A DNA stretch of 64,000 bases from Campylorhamphus procurvoides. Lineage: Eukaryota; Chordata; Aves; Passeriformes; Dendrocolaptidae. This document shows, one piece after another, positions 1 through 12,603 of this stretch. The notes beneath the pieces were generated by a model. That model was not told the origin of the DNA and did not search any database. It was given only the letters and a program-made list of their open reading frames with translations. Positions within the stretch are counted from its first letter, which is position 1, and each line of letters opens with the position of its first letter. The translations under genes and the position numbers were made by a program. The stretch is from assembly GCA_013396655.1 (NCBI GenBank), contig WBMV01006632.1:1001806-1065805 (forward strand), given 5' to 3'.

Positions 1-3000
1 TTGTTCTAATGACATCATGGAGAATCTGTTTGAACATACTGTTTTCTGTAGGACTTCAAGAAAACTGTGCTCTTGCCAAAAGCCCAGCTGCAACACGGTG
101 AGGATACCATGCACGTAAACACATCAAAATGGCAGGAAGATCATGCTATTATTATTTCAATTCTTCTACATCATATTGTTGAACTGCAAAAAGAATAAAA
201 GAACTCAAAAGATATATTCTTCTGCTCAGAAAATGCCATCCAAAGTATAGTAATACAATATTTTTCCAATTACACAGCTCATATACGGGAAGAAATTAAT
301 TCACTAATTTACAGGAAGGAAGGGATCTCTGTGATCTTCTAATAGCCAAGATCATGCACAAACTGAACAAAGGGGAGAATCACAACTGAAATCAGAATTA
401 CATGAAAAACTTATTTATTACAACTTAGTTTTTACTCTGCTAAAAAGTCATATAAATCTCATTGGCCTCAAAAGTGTTAAATGCATTTCAACCCAGATCA
501 TCTTCTTGAAAGGCTGAATCCTGTGAAGCCACAAAACACAGAAACGGTTTCTCCTCTTCCATTCAAGGGATTTATAACCACCTAATAAAGTTAATTGACT
601 AGAATATTGTTTTTACAGAGGGAAAGAGGATACTTGACTACTTACCTTCTAGAGGAAGCCAGTCTTTGCTGGCCTGTGGTCATGTCAGAGCATCCTGTCC
701 AGTTGCCCTGTCAGCCTCTTTCCATGTAGCAATAGCCCTTAATAAGTGGATGCAATATTTTATTACAGGTGTAATATATTGGAGTGACAACATTAATAAC
801 ACAGCCTTTCTGATCCCAGTAAGAGCTCATATAATCACTTGTATATATTTATTTTTCTTCCAATAAAGTATCTGCATACCAAAACATGTATAATGACACC
901 TTCCTTACAAACCTATTTTATTGATTTGTTGACATTTATAATATCATTGGAAGATTAAAAGTTCTCCAGATGTCCTCTTGTGTGAAATTGTTACTCATTC
1001 CTGAGTCACATGGAAATTGTGTTGTCTTTCAAGAGAGTTTTCATTGAGGAAGAATCTCAGCTTTTACTGCCAAATTCAAATATTCATGCAAATTCACTGC
1101 TTAGCTTACTTACTTCTTGAAAACTCTATATATGATAGATGCTGGTACTTTTCAGTACTAACAAGATATTTCTAACAGGTAGATAGAGAAACACCAGGGC
1201 AGAGAAGGAAAAAAAAACATATTTCAAATGAGAGCAAAGGCAGGCAAGACTAGTGTCCTCACAATCTCAACTGCTAGAAGAAATGAAATTATTTAAATGA
1301 AATATTCATAATTGTGTTACTAAATGGGTTGCTAGTACTAAGAAATAATTTTTAGGTTCTCTCTAGAGTTCTTGCTCAAATAACTGAGTAAGGCTCGTGA
1401 ATTTTCCAGCGGTACCATTAAATAAAAATCCATAAGAAAATATTGAACGGAACACTGCAACAAGAAACAGGATTGCCTCTGCTTGTTTATTTTAAGCTGG
1501 ACAGGATAGAGTTATTGTCTCTATAAAAATGTTACTGTTTTTCTTTGCTAATCCTCCATGTACTTCTGTCAAGGACAGATGATTGCAACAAATCTTTTGC
1601 TTTTTCTTGAGACAGACTTGTGCAGTCTTGATCACAGTTGATGACTCATAAGCAAATAAAGGCAGAGGCCGTCCTCAAAAAAAGATCTCTAACACTGATT
1701 TTTTTTAAACAATGTTGATAGCTGGTACTCTCTTAAATGAGCTATTTTTTTTGTATGTAGTATAACGTTTCACATATTTTGGTCATGTTCAGAATAAATA
1801 TTTTTAGTAGGTTTGATCATTATGAAGGTAAAAGTTTCAGTCATCTCTACAATATTGTGCTTTGGCCTATTCACTGAAATCGGTTTTAATTGGAGCTCAG
1901 CATGAGCTCAAGGTCTTGGAAAACTTCTCTCTGCTTCTGGGTGACAACATTATAGTCATTTGTAATCTGCAGTTGGTCAAATATCTCATAAAATCTATAA
2001 AATTGTTTTGGATGCTGTAGTGAGTCATACAAAATAGCTGAGCTGAGGTAGTGTCTTCCCTAAAATGTCTACCAGCCAAAAGGTAAACCTGCTAGACAAC
2101 TCTCTAGGGTGGGGACTTTTTGTGAATAATTAGCCTTGAGCAATGAAACTCCAGAGCCACACCTGGGCTGAATCTTTGATCTGTCTTTATACAGCTAGAA
2201 CCAAGTTAGAGAGTTTATGCATTATCTTGGTATTACAGGTGATAAAAATCTTTACTCTTGCATACATACTGCAACAAATATACCTCTGTGTGTATGTACA
2301 CATGTATATATATCATATATATATATTTATATAGTAAAAATGGATTTTAAGGCTCACCATTTAATCATGTTTCTTCATTGTTCATCCTGGTGTGGCTTAA
2401 TCACTTTTAAGATTTGTTATTTTTTCCTTTTTTCCTGTAAAAGATGAAACTCAATGACACATTCTTTCTTAACAGCATTAGAACAATATGTACAACAATC
2501 AGTGTGCTGACAGAGCAGAATCTTTACCTGACCTATTTAGGAGGCACACTAGTCAAAAGCTGTAAAGTAAAATAAATTAATCATTTACAACATGAATGTC
2601 TATTTGTTTTTTTTACACATAATACCCATTTTTTAGACAAGTTTTATTAAATGACACAAAGGGTCAAATAGTTGTATATGGTCTTTATTAGGCAGTCTAC
2701 AAGAAGTGTGAACACAATGATAATCAGTTTGTCCTCCATCTCAATCCTTGATGCACTTCCCGCTCTATCTGTGGCCTTGGGCAAATCCCTGAAGTTCTCG
2801 TTCTTTCTTACACATGCAGTAAGAAGTATAATAATAAGGAATTAATTGGTTATTTGTTTGCCATTTTGAAGATTGTTAGTTACATTCTTCTCCTGTTTAT
2901 ACTAATGTAATATCTCAAGTGAATGAATTTGTGAAAGTGTAATTTAGAAAAATTCAGATTATACTCTCATGTTTAATATTGTGCATCTCTTCTATCATTA

Positions 3001-3965
3001 GGTTCTGCAAAAAACATGGGAAATGCCTATGTTTTTATGAAAATTGTCATGAATAAAAGACTTTGTTTCTTTTACTGTGTGTAGCAATAAATGCTTCTGA
3101 TTTAAACAAAATGGGTTCAACACATGGTTGTGAGTGTTAACTCTTTACTATTCATAGCTCTTCAATAACATCAACATGTATCTGTATGGCTGGGCTGTTG
3201 AATTTGCTTCAGTCACACTCCTGTAAATATTCACATTTACTGAACTGATGTGGTTGATACCACTAAGAAGTAACCACCTGATTAGTGGATAAATCATCAG
3301 GCAAGTACCTGTGAATTTTAGTGCTTCCATATTTTGTAGAAAGTGTTGAAGTGTAGAGTGTTGAAGAACTAAGGGAAATTTGCATACCCAAAGAAAATTC
3401 AAGATGAGAGCACTTTATTTTCATTTTGCTTTCAATATTGACATATCAAAAGAGTAACATCTGTTACATATTCTGGCTTTTTATAGAAATTAAACTACTT
3501 TAAAAATGAAATAGAGCTAGATTAATCTAGAATAATAAATAACCATTTTCTTCTATATTTTGCAGGAGTTTAATGAAATAAGTGCTTTATAGGCAGGCAG
3601 AAATAGCCTTTTAGCAACAATTTCTGAGCATTTTGTAATGACCATATTGCATCTGATGAAAATACACTAATATCTTTCCTTACAAAGAAAAACCATAAGA
3701 GTGGCACATGCTCTTATTTTCATATATAAATCATGAATATGCGTTTATTTCTCTTCGCTTAAGCTTTTATGCAGCTTACCAGAAACACAACATGGTTTTT
3801 TCTCTTACATCAACTATAGGGACTTTCCTATTAGATATTAGGCTTGGACTCAATGTCTAAAAAGTGATTAAAACAATTAATGCGACTTTAACATATTAAA
3901 TGACATTAAATTTCACCTTTGTTTAATCAGTCATTTCTAATTTAATTGTTCTATCCACTTGTCTC
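1..3965. other. Intergenic, AT-rich; no gene seen
   Basis: Only short random frames (all under 90 codons) and a TA repeat near 2300. No splice-linked coding, RNA gene or recognised repeat. Confidence 0.75.
2296..2334. repeat. TA-rich simple repeat
   Basis: Alternating ACATGTATATATATC and ATATATATATATTTATATAG. Confidence 0.8.
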
Positions 3966-4163
3966 TAAAAAAAAAAACCAAACAACAAAAACCAACTACA
4001 AAAACAACACCAAAACTAAAATCAAAAACTAAAAAAAAAAAAAAAAAACAAAAAAAAAAAAAAAAAAAAAAAACCCTTGTTTCTACAAAAACAACACCAA
4101 AACTAAAATCAAAAACTAAAAAAAAAAAAAAAAAACCAACAACAACAAAAACAACAAAAAACC
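3966..4163. repeat. A-rich tract with an 87-bp tandem duplication
   Basis: The block beginning CTACAAAAACAACACCAAAA occurs at 3996 and again at 4083, each copy followed by ATCAAAAACT and a long poly-A run. The period is 87 bp. Low-complexity DNA with no coding value. Confidence 0.9.
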
Positions 4164-7100
4164 CCTGATTTTCTTATCCCATGGATGCCAGGAGGCTCTG
4201 AATAAAAGACTTTCCCTATTTTTAAACTTAAAAAAAGCTGCATAGCCTTCTTATTGCATCCTCTGCTTAGCAATGATGGTTCCACCACAGAGTCCCAAGT
4301 TTGGGAGTCACCTAGGAGAAGTGGAGCCAAGAAGACACTTCTAGTAGGGAGCACTCCCAGCATCCTCTGCAAGAGAGAAGCCCAGATGGCTTTTCAGCTC
4401 CAGTAGCAAAATACTTCAGTTCTGTCATCAGCCGGTCTTGGTTTTGTGATCAGACTCGTGGCTGATTCTCTGAGAAAGTCCAACAAATCTCACATCTGAG
4501 TGAGGTTTCATTCAAAACCTCAAATAACATTGGTTAGCATTGTTTACAGTGCTGTGGTTTCAACTACAGGCTGAGTAAACAACTATTTAATGGGCAATAA
4601 AATTTTTAAGATATGTGAAAAGTAGGGGAATGTGGTTTTGCTTGGCTTTGTGCTTTCTCATGCTGAGATACCAAGTAAAATATTTAACGTGTGGTTTCTT
4701 TTTAAGACCCACACAAAATGCTTTTGGTAAGCTGTTGCAGGACTAAAATTCATCTCAGTTAGCATTTTAGTTCGGTATCCATATATTCAAGCCCTCTAAA
4801 ATTTTACTAACAGGGTTGAAAACAACAGAAATGGAGGAACAGGTGATTTTCCCAGTGTATAGCTCAGAGATAGCTTGATAGCCAGTCTCCTCCTTAGCTT
4901 TTAGATTTTCAATCACATTGTACAGCTCTTCTTGTAGTCTTCTGTCCTGCTGTGGGAGTGATGTGCTTCCCTATTTCTCAAGTATGGTTTTAAAAGCTGT
5001 GACTCCAATAAGAACTTTTCACTTGCATAATTAATCACTTTTTCTTTCTGTTGTTCCTTCTCCCTCATTTGCCCTGTTCTGCTAAACCCCAGCCTACAAC
5101 ATCCTGTGCTAATACAATGCACAGTGTGAACCCTGAACGACACAATTCCTGCTTTGTTACAGGTTTGAGAATGATGGCGCAAAAAAATCCTCGTGGAAAC
5201 AGATGAGAAACCTCTATCATCTATAAGGAACAAGATGTAAGGTGTAAGAATTTCTTCCCCCCCCTCAGGTTTCTCACAGAGTCAGCAAGACTGGGCCAGT
5301 GTTTGGCTGCTCTAATTCACACTCAGGTGCATTAGCCAACATCCACATTAACACGCCAGGCTGTGAACTCCCATGCTTGAGGAACAGGTTCACATTCACT
5401 TCTGTGTCCGGGCTTTGGGGAAGCAAACACAAGCAGGAAGGTGGGGCAGGCATCCCCAGTTCTATCCTAAAATGTCTTGGCAATTTTTTTTTAGCATGAG
5501 GCCCTCGTAATTCTAGAAAGGGCAAAAAAGTAGAGAGCCCTCTAGGAGTGAGAAAACACCGGAAGAGATAGTGCTTTGGGCTTCAGTGTAAACTTTACCT
5601 TTTACTCCAAATAAAACAGAACGAGTTAAACAAGTTAAGCTGTTAGTTTGTCCCAGGTGGTGGTTTGTCTGTAAGAGTGTGAAATAAGATTCACTTTAGA
5701 AAGGCGAGATTGTACCTCCCTCACTGTGGTTAGGTAGGCCACACTCCATGGCTCTTCTTTACATATGCTCTTTTGTTTAATGCTGTGATCACCTCTTTGA
5801 AGCAGCAGGCAGAGCTGATCACCAGGCTGTGCTGATGGTTGCAGATGCAGGCTTCATAGCATTCACAGGAGGCTCACATTTCACCTCTGTGACAGTAAAA
5901 GCAATTCAAGCTTGCCAGGTGAAATATATTAGCATTGCAAGATGTTCTATTTCCTTTGGTGGTTATCACCTTCAGACAGTAAATAGAGCATATTGGTTGC
6001 CTGAGTTAGTTAAAATAAGAAATATTTTTGTATTTCTTTGAAAATGTGTCTTTTGCATTTGCATTTTGTATGCAATGTACAACATATATGCAATATAAAT
6101 GTAATATGCAATATATTAATAAATATAAAAATCACACATATTATTATAAGCAAAAGCTTTTCTGCATTGCTAAACACATGCCCATCTGAAAAAAAAAATC
6201 TGTTCTGATTAATGAGCAAGAATTATTTATTCCGAAAGTATTTCAAACAGTTTTTTTCATGAACAGGAATAATTTCTTCTGGAAATGTTTCTACTTAGGC
6301 AAACAAAAGGTCTTTGTTGTTAATACCATATTATTGGGCTATTTAGGACTGACAACGTAAATAGATTATCTACCATACCTCCCATTCCTCAGGGCAAACT
6401 CAAGCTCCATTTTTTCACTAGCAAAGCACACAGATCCATGACCAGCTGCTGGCAACACCAACAGGTGGTTCTAGCCCACCTGAGGTGCCAGAGCAGGGCT
6501 CGAGGTGCATTAGCTGCTTCGTCACCTGAGGTGGTGCTTAGTCCTAGGAGAAATACAGCTCTACATCTTATGCAGAGGGGGAGAAACTCTGGAGTGAGAG
6601 CTAGGAAAAAACACAGCACTCAGCAAAACACACCAAGGTGCTTCTCTTGTCAGTACGATACCACCTTTGGTAAAAAATAAAGTTCACAGAAACAATAAGC
6701 AAAGTATGTCATTATTTTTGAAAGAATGGGTAATATAGACAGAAAACGAGCATATGCCTTAAGCCAGCAAATAAAAATTCGATGTTTCTACAAATGCAAA
6801 AATTATGATGCTGTAACTTTTTTAATTATATTTTGGATTGTGCATGTCATTCACAAGTGTAGGGATGTTTCTCCATATATCTGATGTGGAAGCCCATCAA
6901 ATTCTCTCTGTTTTCCTTGAAAGCAATTCGAGTATGACTTAAATTTACTGTTGGCAATGAAAACACAGGATGAAATATTTTATTCTTATTTTGTTGTAAA
7001 ATAGATAATGAATATAGAAACAAGCTCACAGTTGCAATCTCTTTTGTAGTTTTGTCACTGCTTCATACACTTATGGTATAGTCAATACTAATATTAATCA

Positions 7101-7562
7101 TTGAGACTATATGTTGTTTCTTTGATACATTGAATTATTTCAAAACAGTTTTTTGTTTTATTAGAGATTAGTGGTCAACGTTTTTATACAAAAACTTAAA
7201 AGAAATCAATTAAGCCTGCATTTACCGCAGGAAATCCGTCACTTTCTTTTATGTTTATTAATTGCTTCTTTCCAGGTATTCAAAAGATAAACACACCCGT
7301 CAAAATTGATTTTAATGTTTGTCTGGTTACAGCCCAATGATATTTCATTTCTCATCTGTTGTTTGATTACTCTTTGTTAGCCTTTAAGAACAGTTGTTTC
7401 TCAGCTAAGTCTCATGAGACAGTTCTGAGGCTTGAGGTGCTGTCTTTTAGTTCTAGTCATATTATCAATCAAAAGTGTGACAGCACATTCACTACTAACT
7501 GAAGCCAAAAATGGCTGATGGCACAAACATGATTAAAGAAGAAACCTCTCAAGAGGTGACTG
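4164..7562. other. Intergenic; no gene seen
   Basis: Frames up to 106 codons at 4913-5233 (reverse) show no domain, low-complexity structure or splice context. GC is slightly higher near 5280-5520 and 6390-6620, without explanation. Confidence 0.7.
6056..6140. repeat. Irregular repeat of ATGCAAT/ATATA units
   Basis: Repeated TGCAATGTAC, TATGCAATATAAATG and TATGCAATATATTAAT units over about 80 bp; AT-rich and irregular. Confidence 0.6.
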
Positions 7563-7830
7563 AGTTTAGAATAGTTCAGTTGGAAGGGGCCTAAAATGAT
7601 CATCTATTGCAGCTGCCTGACCCCCACAGGACTGACCAAAACATAAAGTATGTTGTTAAGGTGGTTGTCCAAATGTCTATAAAAACACTGCTAGGCTTGA
7701 GGCATCAACCACCTCCCTAGGAAGCCTGTTCCAGTCTTTGAGCACTCTTGGTAAAGAAATGCTTCCTGATGTTCAGTCTGAACCTTCCCTGGTGCAGCTT
7801 TAAGCATTATCTTATGAGACAATAAGTTTA
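7563..7830 (-). mobile_element. CR1 3'-region fragment, reverse strand
   Basis: The reverse complement of a CR1 3' end: AATAGTTCAGTTGGAAGGGGCC near 7570, the reversed TTCCCTAGG/CTGTTCCAG block (7710-7740) and GAAATGCTTCCTGATGTTCAG (7757-7777), which is the reversed motif for the end of CR1 ORF2. Diverged, with no open frame. Confidence 0.85.
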
Positions 7831-9119
7831 TCATAAGTTTAATATTTCCTTTAATTATGGTCAATAAAGATAGTTTATTCCTATCCAAGACATTATTCTT
7901 AGAAAAGAATTAATTATATGTAAGATTTCAGTAAAACATAACATATGAATAAGACTAGCTATTTTTGACCTTACTTCCAATATCATTACTCAGGATAATA
8001 CATAATGAACAATTTTGAGCCAACCAGCAGCTCTATTGTTCACACCTACATTATAAGCATGATCATGTTGCATGTAAATGATCACAGTAGTCTTTCAGGC
8101 ATGAAATGCTTTGAAGAATAAAAAGGAAGTTGTTTCCAGAAAAATTTAACTCCCTTTGCAACACTCCAAAATATTTTGATTAACGCTCAAATGCTACACT
8201 CTTTATTCAGTCCAAATTACCTTCAGAATAAAGCACTATAGCTTAGGTAGTAATTTTTCCTTGTGGAAAGTGTGCAGAAACTAATTACAGTTATAAACAC
8301 TTGTAATATATAATTGCTGCTTTTCACTTTATAAATGACTGTACAAGGAAAGATGGACGAGACTAATGGAGAGTAAGAGTAACTACTTAATGGCACCTTC
8401 TGTGAACAACTGTAAAGACAGTGGCCCTTGTTTCCTAATTGATTGCACCTTTTTGCATCTACGTAATAATGTTGATCTTTTTGAAACAGGTCTTGGTAGC
8501 ACTGATAGTCATGATGTGAACTGAGAAACAAGCCTACACACTATTCTTTAAAAGTATTAATATGCATGATGGAACACATTGGATTGCATGCCTGTTAAGT
8601 AGAGAGTAACTTGTTGAGACTATTTTTTGGGTGTTTTCTTGGACTGTCTTATTCAGTCAAAGCTAAGAAACAGGCAGTATCTTGTTCTCTATTTAAAGTC
8701 TGTGTGCCATAAGCCTCTGCACAATCTCTGAAGTTCTCCAGAGCCTCCCGATGCAATTCTTCACTATTTACCGTATTTACATCATATCAAACCACATGAA
8801 ACCTGAAGACAAGTTATCCATTTCACTGTTTATGTTTTGCCTGTGTGTGTAACCCTTTCATGGTAACTATTCTGCCACAGATCATACGAAATCCAACTCA
8901 GATCTGAAACACTCAGTTGTTCTTTGTGTGGTTAAATGAAATCCAGAAGAATGATTTAATAATCCAAATCCACCTCCATATAGTTTCACCAACTTTTATT
9001 TATCTTTCTTTTTTTGCAAAAATCCAAATGAAAACAATAGCTCGTATAAGAACATTAAACAGCAAATATATTCCACCTTCTGAAAACTATGAAGATTGAA
9101 AGCTTTTGTACCAGTTTAG
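7831..9119. other. Intergenic; no gene seen
   Basis: A 102-codon reverse frame at 8223-8531 has no recognisable content. Confidence 0.7.
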
Positions 9120-9203
9120 GCTTTCTTTTTCTTCCTTTTTTTTCTTTTTTTTCTTTTCTTTTTTTTTCCTTTTTTTTCTTTTTCTCTTTTTTTTTTTCTT
9201 TTT
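9120..9203. repeat. T-rich low-complexity tract
   Basis: Runs of T separated by single C or CC over about 84 bp. It might be the poly-A end of an old reverse-strand retroelement, but no element body was recognised next to it. Confidence 0.9.
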
Positions 9204-9864
9204 AGAGGTATTCAAATGTGTTTTACTGCTAAAGAAGTCTAATAGGTACTGAAAAGGGCAAGGAATGCTCTGATCTGTGCTAGTGGAATGCCATGAAAAC
9301 CAAGCTTCAACATGCATGCTGATGTACAAATGCTAGGAGTGATTTATTAGCATGATTTCCACACACTTAGGTACTCCATTCAACCCACATCAACACATGC
9401 AAACACAAAACATGCATTCGAATTTACTACTAGAAAACTTGTGTCTATGGGGATGAATTCTTTCTTGTGAAACAACAGTAAGTTTGGCTTTAACATTATT
9501 CAGCAGTACATGTAGATTTTAAATTTTAAGGAAGAAAGTAATTCCACCTGTGTTAAGTTACGTCAAAACAATCTGCATAGAAATACTTAGTTTAACAAAT
9601 ATGAAGTGGAGAATGGCTAACTAAGCAACAAGTATGCAGAACAGGCTCTAAGTTTTTGAGGATCACAAGCTGAATTGCATCCAAAGTTTTCAACTACTGA
9701 AGAAAAACAGCCTGTAGGAACAATAAAATTATTATTCTCCTGATAGCTCTATATATAAACAGAAGCACTGTTTGTAAGACATAGAACCCAACTTTCTGAC
9801 CTCCTAATCTCTGATAAGGCTTTATTAATGTGGAACTTTTGTAAGATGCCTACAAGAGAGATAC
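9204..9864. other. Intergenic; nothing recognised
   Basis: AT-rich sequence between the T-rich tract and a probable old LINE remnant. Confidence 0.65.
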
Positions 9865-10110
9865 AAGGTTGATGAAAGACCTGGGAAACTTGACTTGTGA
9901 TAACAATTTGACAGAACTTGTGTTGTTTAGTTCAAAGAAGAGACCAAGAGGAGGAATCATAATTTGTTCAAAACTGCTGCAGGAAGAAGAGAGTAGAAGA
10001 GGAGAAAAGTAATTTCAAGATAAGCAAAACTGTGGGAGAATCTCTATACAGAGGCAAGGTGGTCTGAGATAAAACAGAGGAAAACCTTTTTCCATGACAT
10101 TTATGAGTAT
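9865..10110 (+). mobile_element. Probable ancient CR1-like LINE remnant
   Basis: Conceptual translation around 9915-9960 gives LTELVLFSSKKRPRGG, resembling the CR1 block LRELGLFSLEKRRLRG. The following text (TGCAGGAAGAAG...GAGGCAAGGTGGTCTGAGAT...AAACCTTTTTCC) has the order expected for the end of ORF2. Strongly decayed; the boundaries are approximate. Confidence 0.45.
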
Positions 10111-10146
10111 CTGCGAGCCCCTCAACACGGACAGTGTGCCTGCCTA

Positions 10147-10410
10147 GCTTGCTTTCCTTTCTTTCTTCCTTTCTTTTCTTCCTTCCTTCCTTCCTTCCTT
10201 CCTTCCTTCCTTCCTTCCTTCCTTCCTTCCTTCCTTCCTTCCTTCCTTCCTTCCTTCCTTCCTTCCTTCCTTCCTTCCTTCCTTCCTTCCTTCCTTCCTT
10301 CCTTCCTTCCTTCCTTCCTTCCTTCCTTTCTTTCTCTTTCTTTCTTTCTTGCCTGCCTGCCTGCCTTCTTTCCTTCTTTCTTTCCTTCTTGTCTTTCTAC
10401 CTTCACCCTG
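10147..10410. repeat. (TTCC)n microsatellite, about 150 bp pure
   Basis: An uninterrupted CCTT/TTCC tract runs from about 10178 to 10328 (about 37 units), set within a longer CT-only stretch that also includes CTTT and three GCCT units (10351-10363). A long one-strand pyrimidine tract of this kind can form triplex DNA and is prone to length change. The repetitive peptides it could encode on either strand are not genes. Confidence 0.97.
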
Positions 10411-12535
10411 CTGGACCATCTCTCTCATCCCTTCCTAAGTGCCAGGGAGGTAGAGCTCTCCGAGCATGTCACTGGCCCCTCCTGACATGGGAACAGTTTC
10501 CTACCACTAGCCACTTTTCCTTCCCTTGTGCCTCACCCAGCCACCTCCATCCCCTGAATTAAACATATCTTTCCAAAGAGCCTTGAACAGACTCCATGAG
10601 AAGGCCCTCAAATATTTCATTATTTTCAAGGATTACATGTAATTGTGAATCAAAGGGCCATAATCCAGGAAATAACTCACACCTAAGCTTTATAGCACAA
10701 CTTGCAGATTCTAAACTGAAAAAGAAGTATTAATAGAAATATGCATAACTTTTTGGTTTGATTTTTCCTGGATTGCCTTGTCACTTTGTCTTTATTTTTA
10801 TTTATTTTTCTATCCATTAATTAATTTTTTATAAAATGCAGTGATATAGAAAAGTGCAATAAACCAAAATTATCTCTCGCTTTTGAAGACAAAAAATCAC
10901 ACAGTAACCCAAAACGTTTCTTCCTATTAGAAGATGTTAAAATTAGAATTATTATTATTCCACAGGTTTTATAGCTGGTTGGATTCATTTGCCATTTCCA
11001 CGTTCATTCACACTACTTAAATTCAACCATGAAAAAGAGTAAAACAAATTCTGTAACACCCGAGGTGCAATTCTGCCACAATAGAAGTTGTAGTCAAATG
11101 ACAAAGGAAAGGGCACTATTTGAAAACTTACTGTGTAACCCATTTGTTTCAGATTCAGAAGGGGAAGGATTTGAAGGATTTGAAAGTGAGGTTGTATGCA
11201 CGCATCAAGGTTCTTCCCTTGCTGTTGAGAGTAACTGTCCAAAAACATATCCATCTCAGGTTCCTATCAAGACAAAGCAATTGGTGCCTGATATCATCCT
11301 ATCTTTTCTGGATCCTGGCAAATTCCTAATGAAGTCACAAGAAAGAATGTCTTTGACTTGATCAAGAAGTTAAATTGAGCAAGACATAAACCCTCTGTCC
11401 TGTAAGTAATTTAGCTGCATGCTACCTTTCAATACTATAGCTAGCCAAGTTAATAGACATTTGAAGCAGTCCAAAGTCATTAGTCAAGTCAATAGTCATT
11501 TGAAGTAGTTCAAAGCAAAGTCTTATTTTAGCTACCTATATATAATTATAAAGCTGTGATCACCAGATGTTAGAAGTAGATAAAATCCGTAGGGTACACA
11601 AGGATAATACAAGTTGCTGGGACATTTTTTTTTTCTGCATACAAGAAAATTAACTTTCTTATTATATTATCAAGAAAACAGAGAACATAAGATAGAGACT
11701 GGCTAACTAACAATAGTTTCCATTATATTTATATTTTTTTCCCTTATAATAACTGAAGTTATGATACATGGATGCCATAACGCTGCATTACATTAAATTT
11801 TTAAAAACTGAAATTAAGGAAAGATGAATTCTACTTATGATGAAACAAAAACTACCTTTAATAAGCTGAGAGCCTTTTCTTCTGACATACACAGTTTTAG
11901 GCAGGGAAGTTCTAATTTCTGAGCAAATTTATAGGAAAAATAAGTAATTGAATATACATAGGCAATTTTTATTTCAGCTGAAACATAGTCTAAAGTACAG
12001 AGAAATAATTTCGTTAATATTGTTTACAAACCCAAGCTGAAGTTATATCCTGTAAAGATCAGATTAATCAGAGAATCAGGCTTGATGACCAAAAAGTATT
12101 TAATTGTTTTTACAATGTGGACTAGCTCTGTTTGGTTGGGAGGATTTGAGAAAATTGGTTAAGGAAACATTTAACTCTTGTTCCTATGCACCCACAGTAA
12201 CCAATCCCTGAAATTTAGCTAACGTGGGGAATTGCGTGAGACTCATCTGACTAAATTAATGTTTACTACAGCAACACAAACATATGAGCTTTGGCTTTAT
12301 AGTCAGCAGAAATCTGGCCAACAGTTGTTGGATATGTCTCATCTTAAACTCAATACCTACACTGGGACAGATTTATATTGCCCTATGTGTCATTGATCGT
12401 ATTTACTGCACTTCCACTGACTACGGATGGTGACTATGTGACTCTGGGTTACCTGTGTGAGCAGCTCAGATGTAGCCATCTGCACCTCAGACACCAAAAA
12501 GTTAGATAAATGAACAGTGGTCTTTTGATCCTATG
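10411..12535. other. Intergenic; no gene seen
   Basis: A 110-codon frame at 11029-11361 (MKKSKTNSVTPEVQF...) has no recognised domain, and no upstream or downstream exon was found. AT-rich elsewhere. Confidence 0.65.
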
Positions 12536-12603
12536 AACAGAAAAGTCGGACTTGATGATCCTTGTGTGTCCCTTCCAACCCATTCTGTGATTCTGTGATT
12601 CTG
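12536..12603 (+). mobile_element. CR1 3'-end fragment with ATTCTGTG tail
   Basis: Short CR1 tail: GGACTTGATGATCCTTGTG, GTCCCTTCCAACC, then ATTCTGTGATTCTGTGATTCTG. The 8-bp tail repeat is the CR1 hallmark and fixes the + orientation. Confidence 0.88.

Noticed and set aside
10122..10562. Three frames of about 94-142 codons on both strands
   Set aside because: They are translations of the TTCC microsatellite (FLPS or KEGR repeats) and carry no independent coding evidence.
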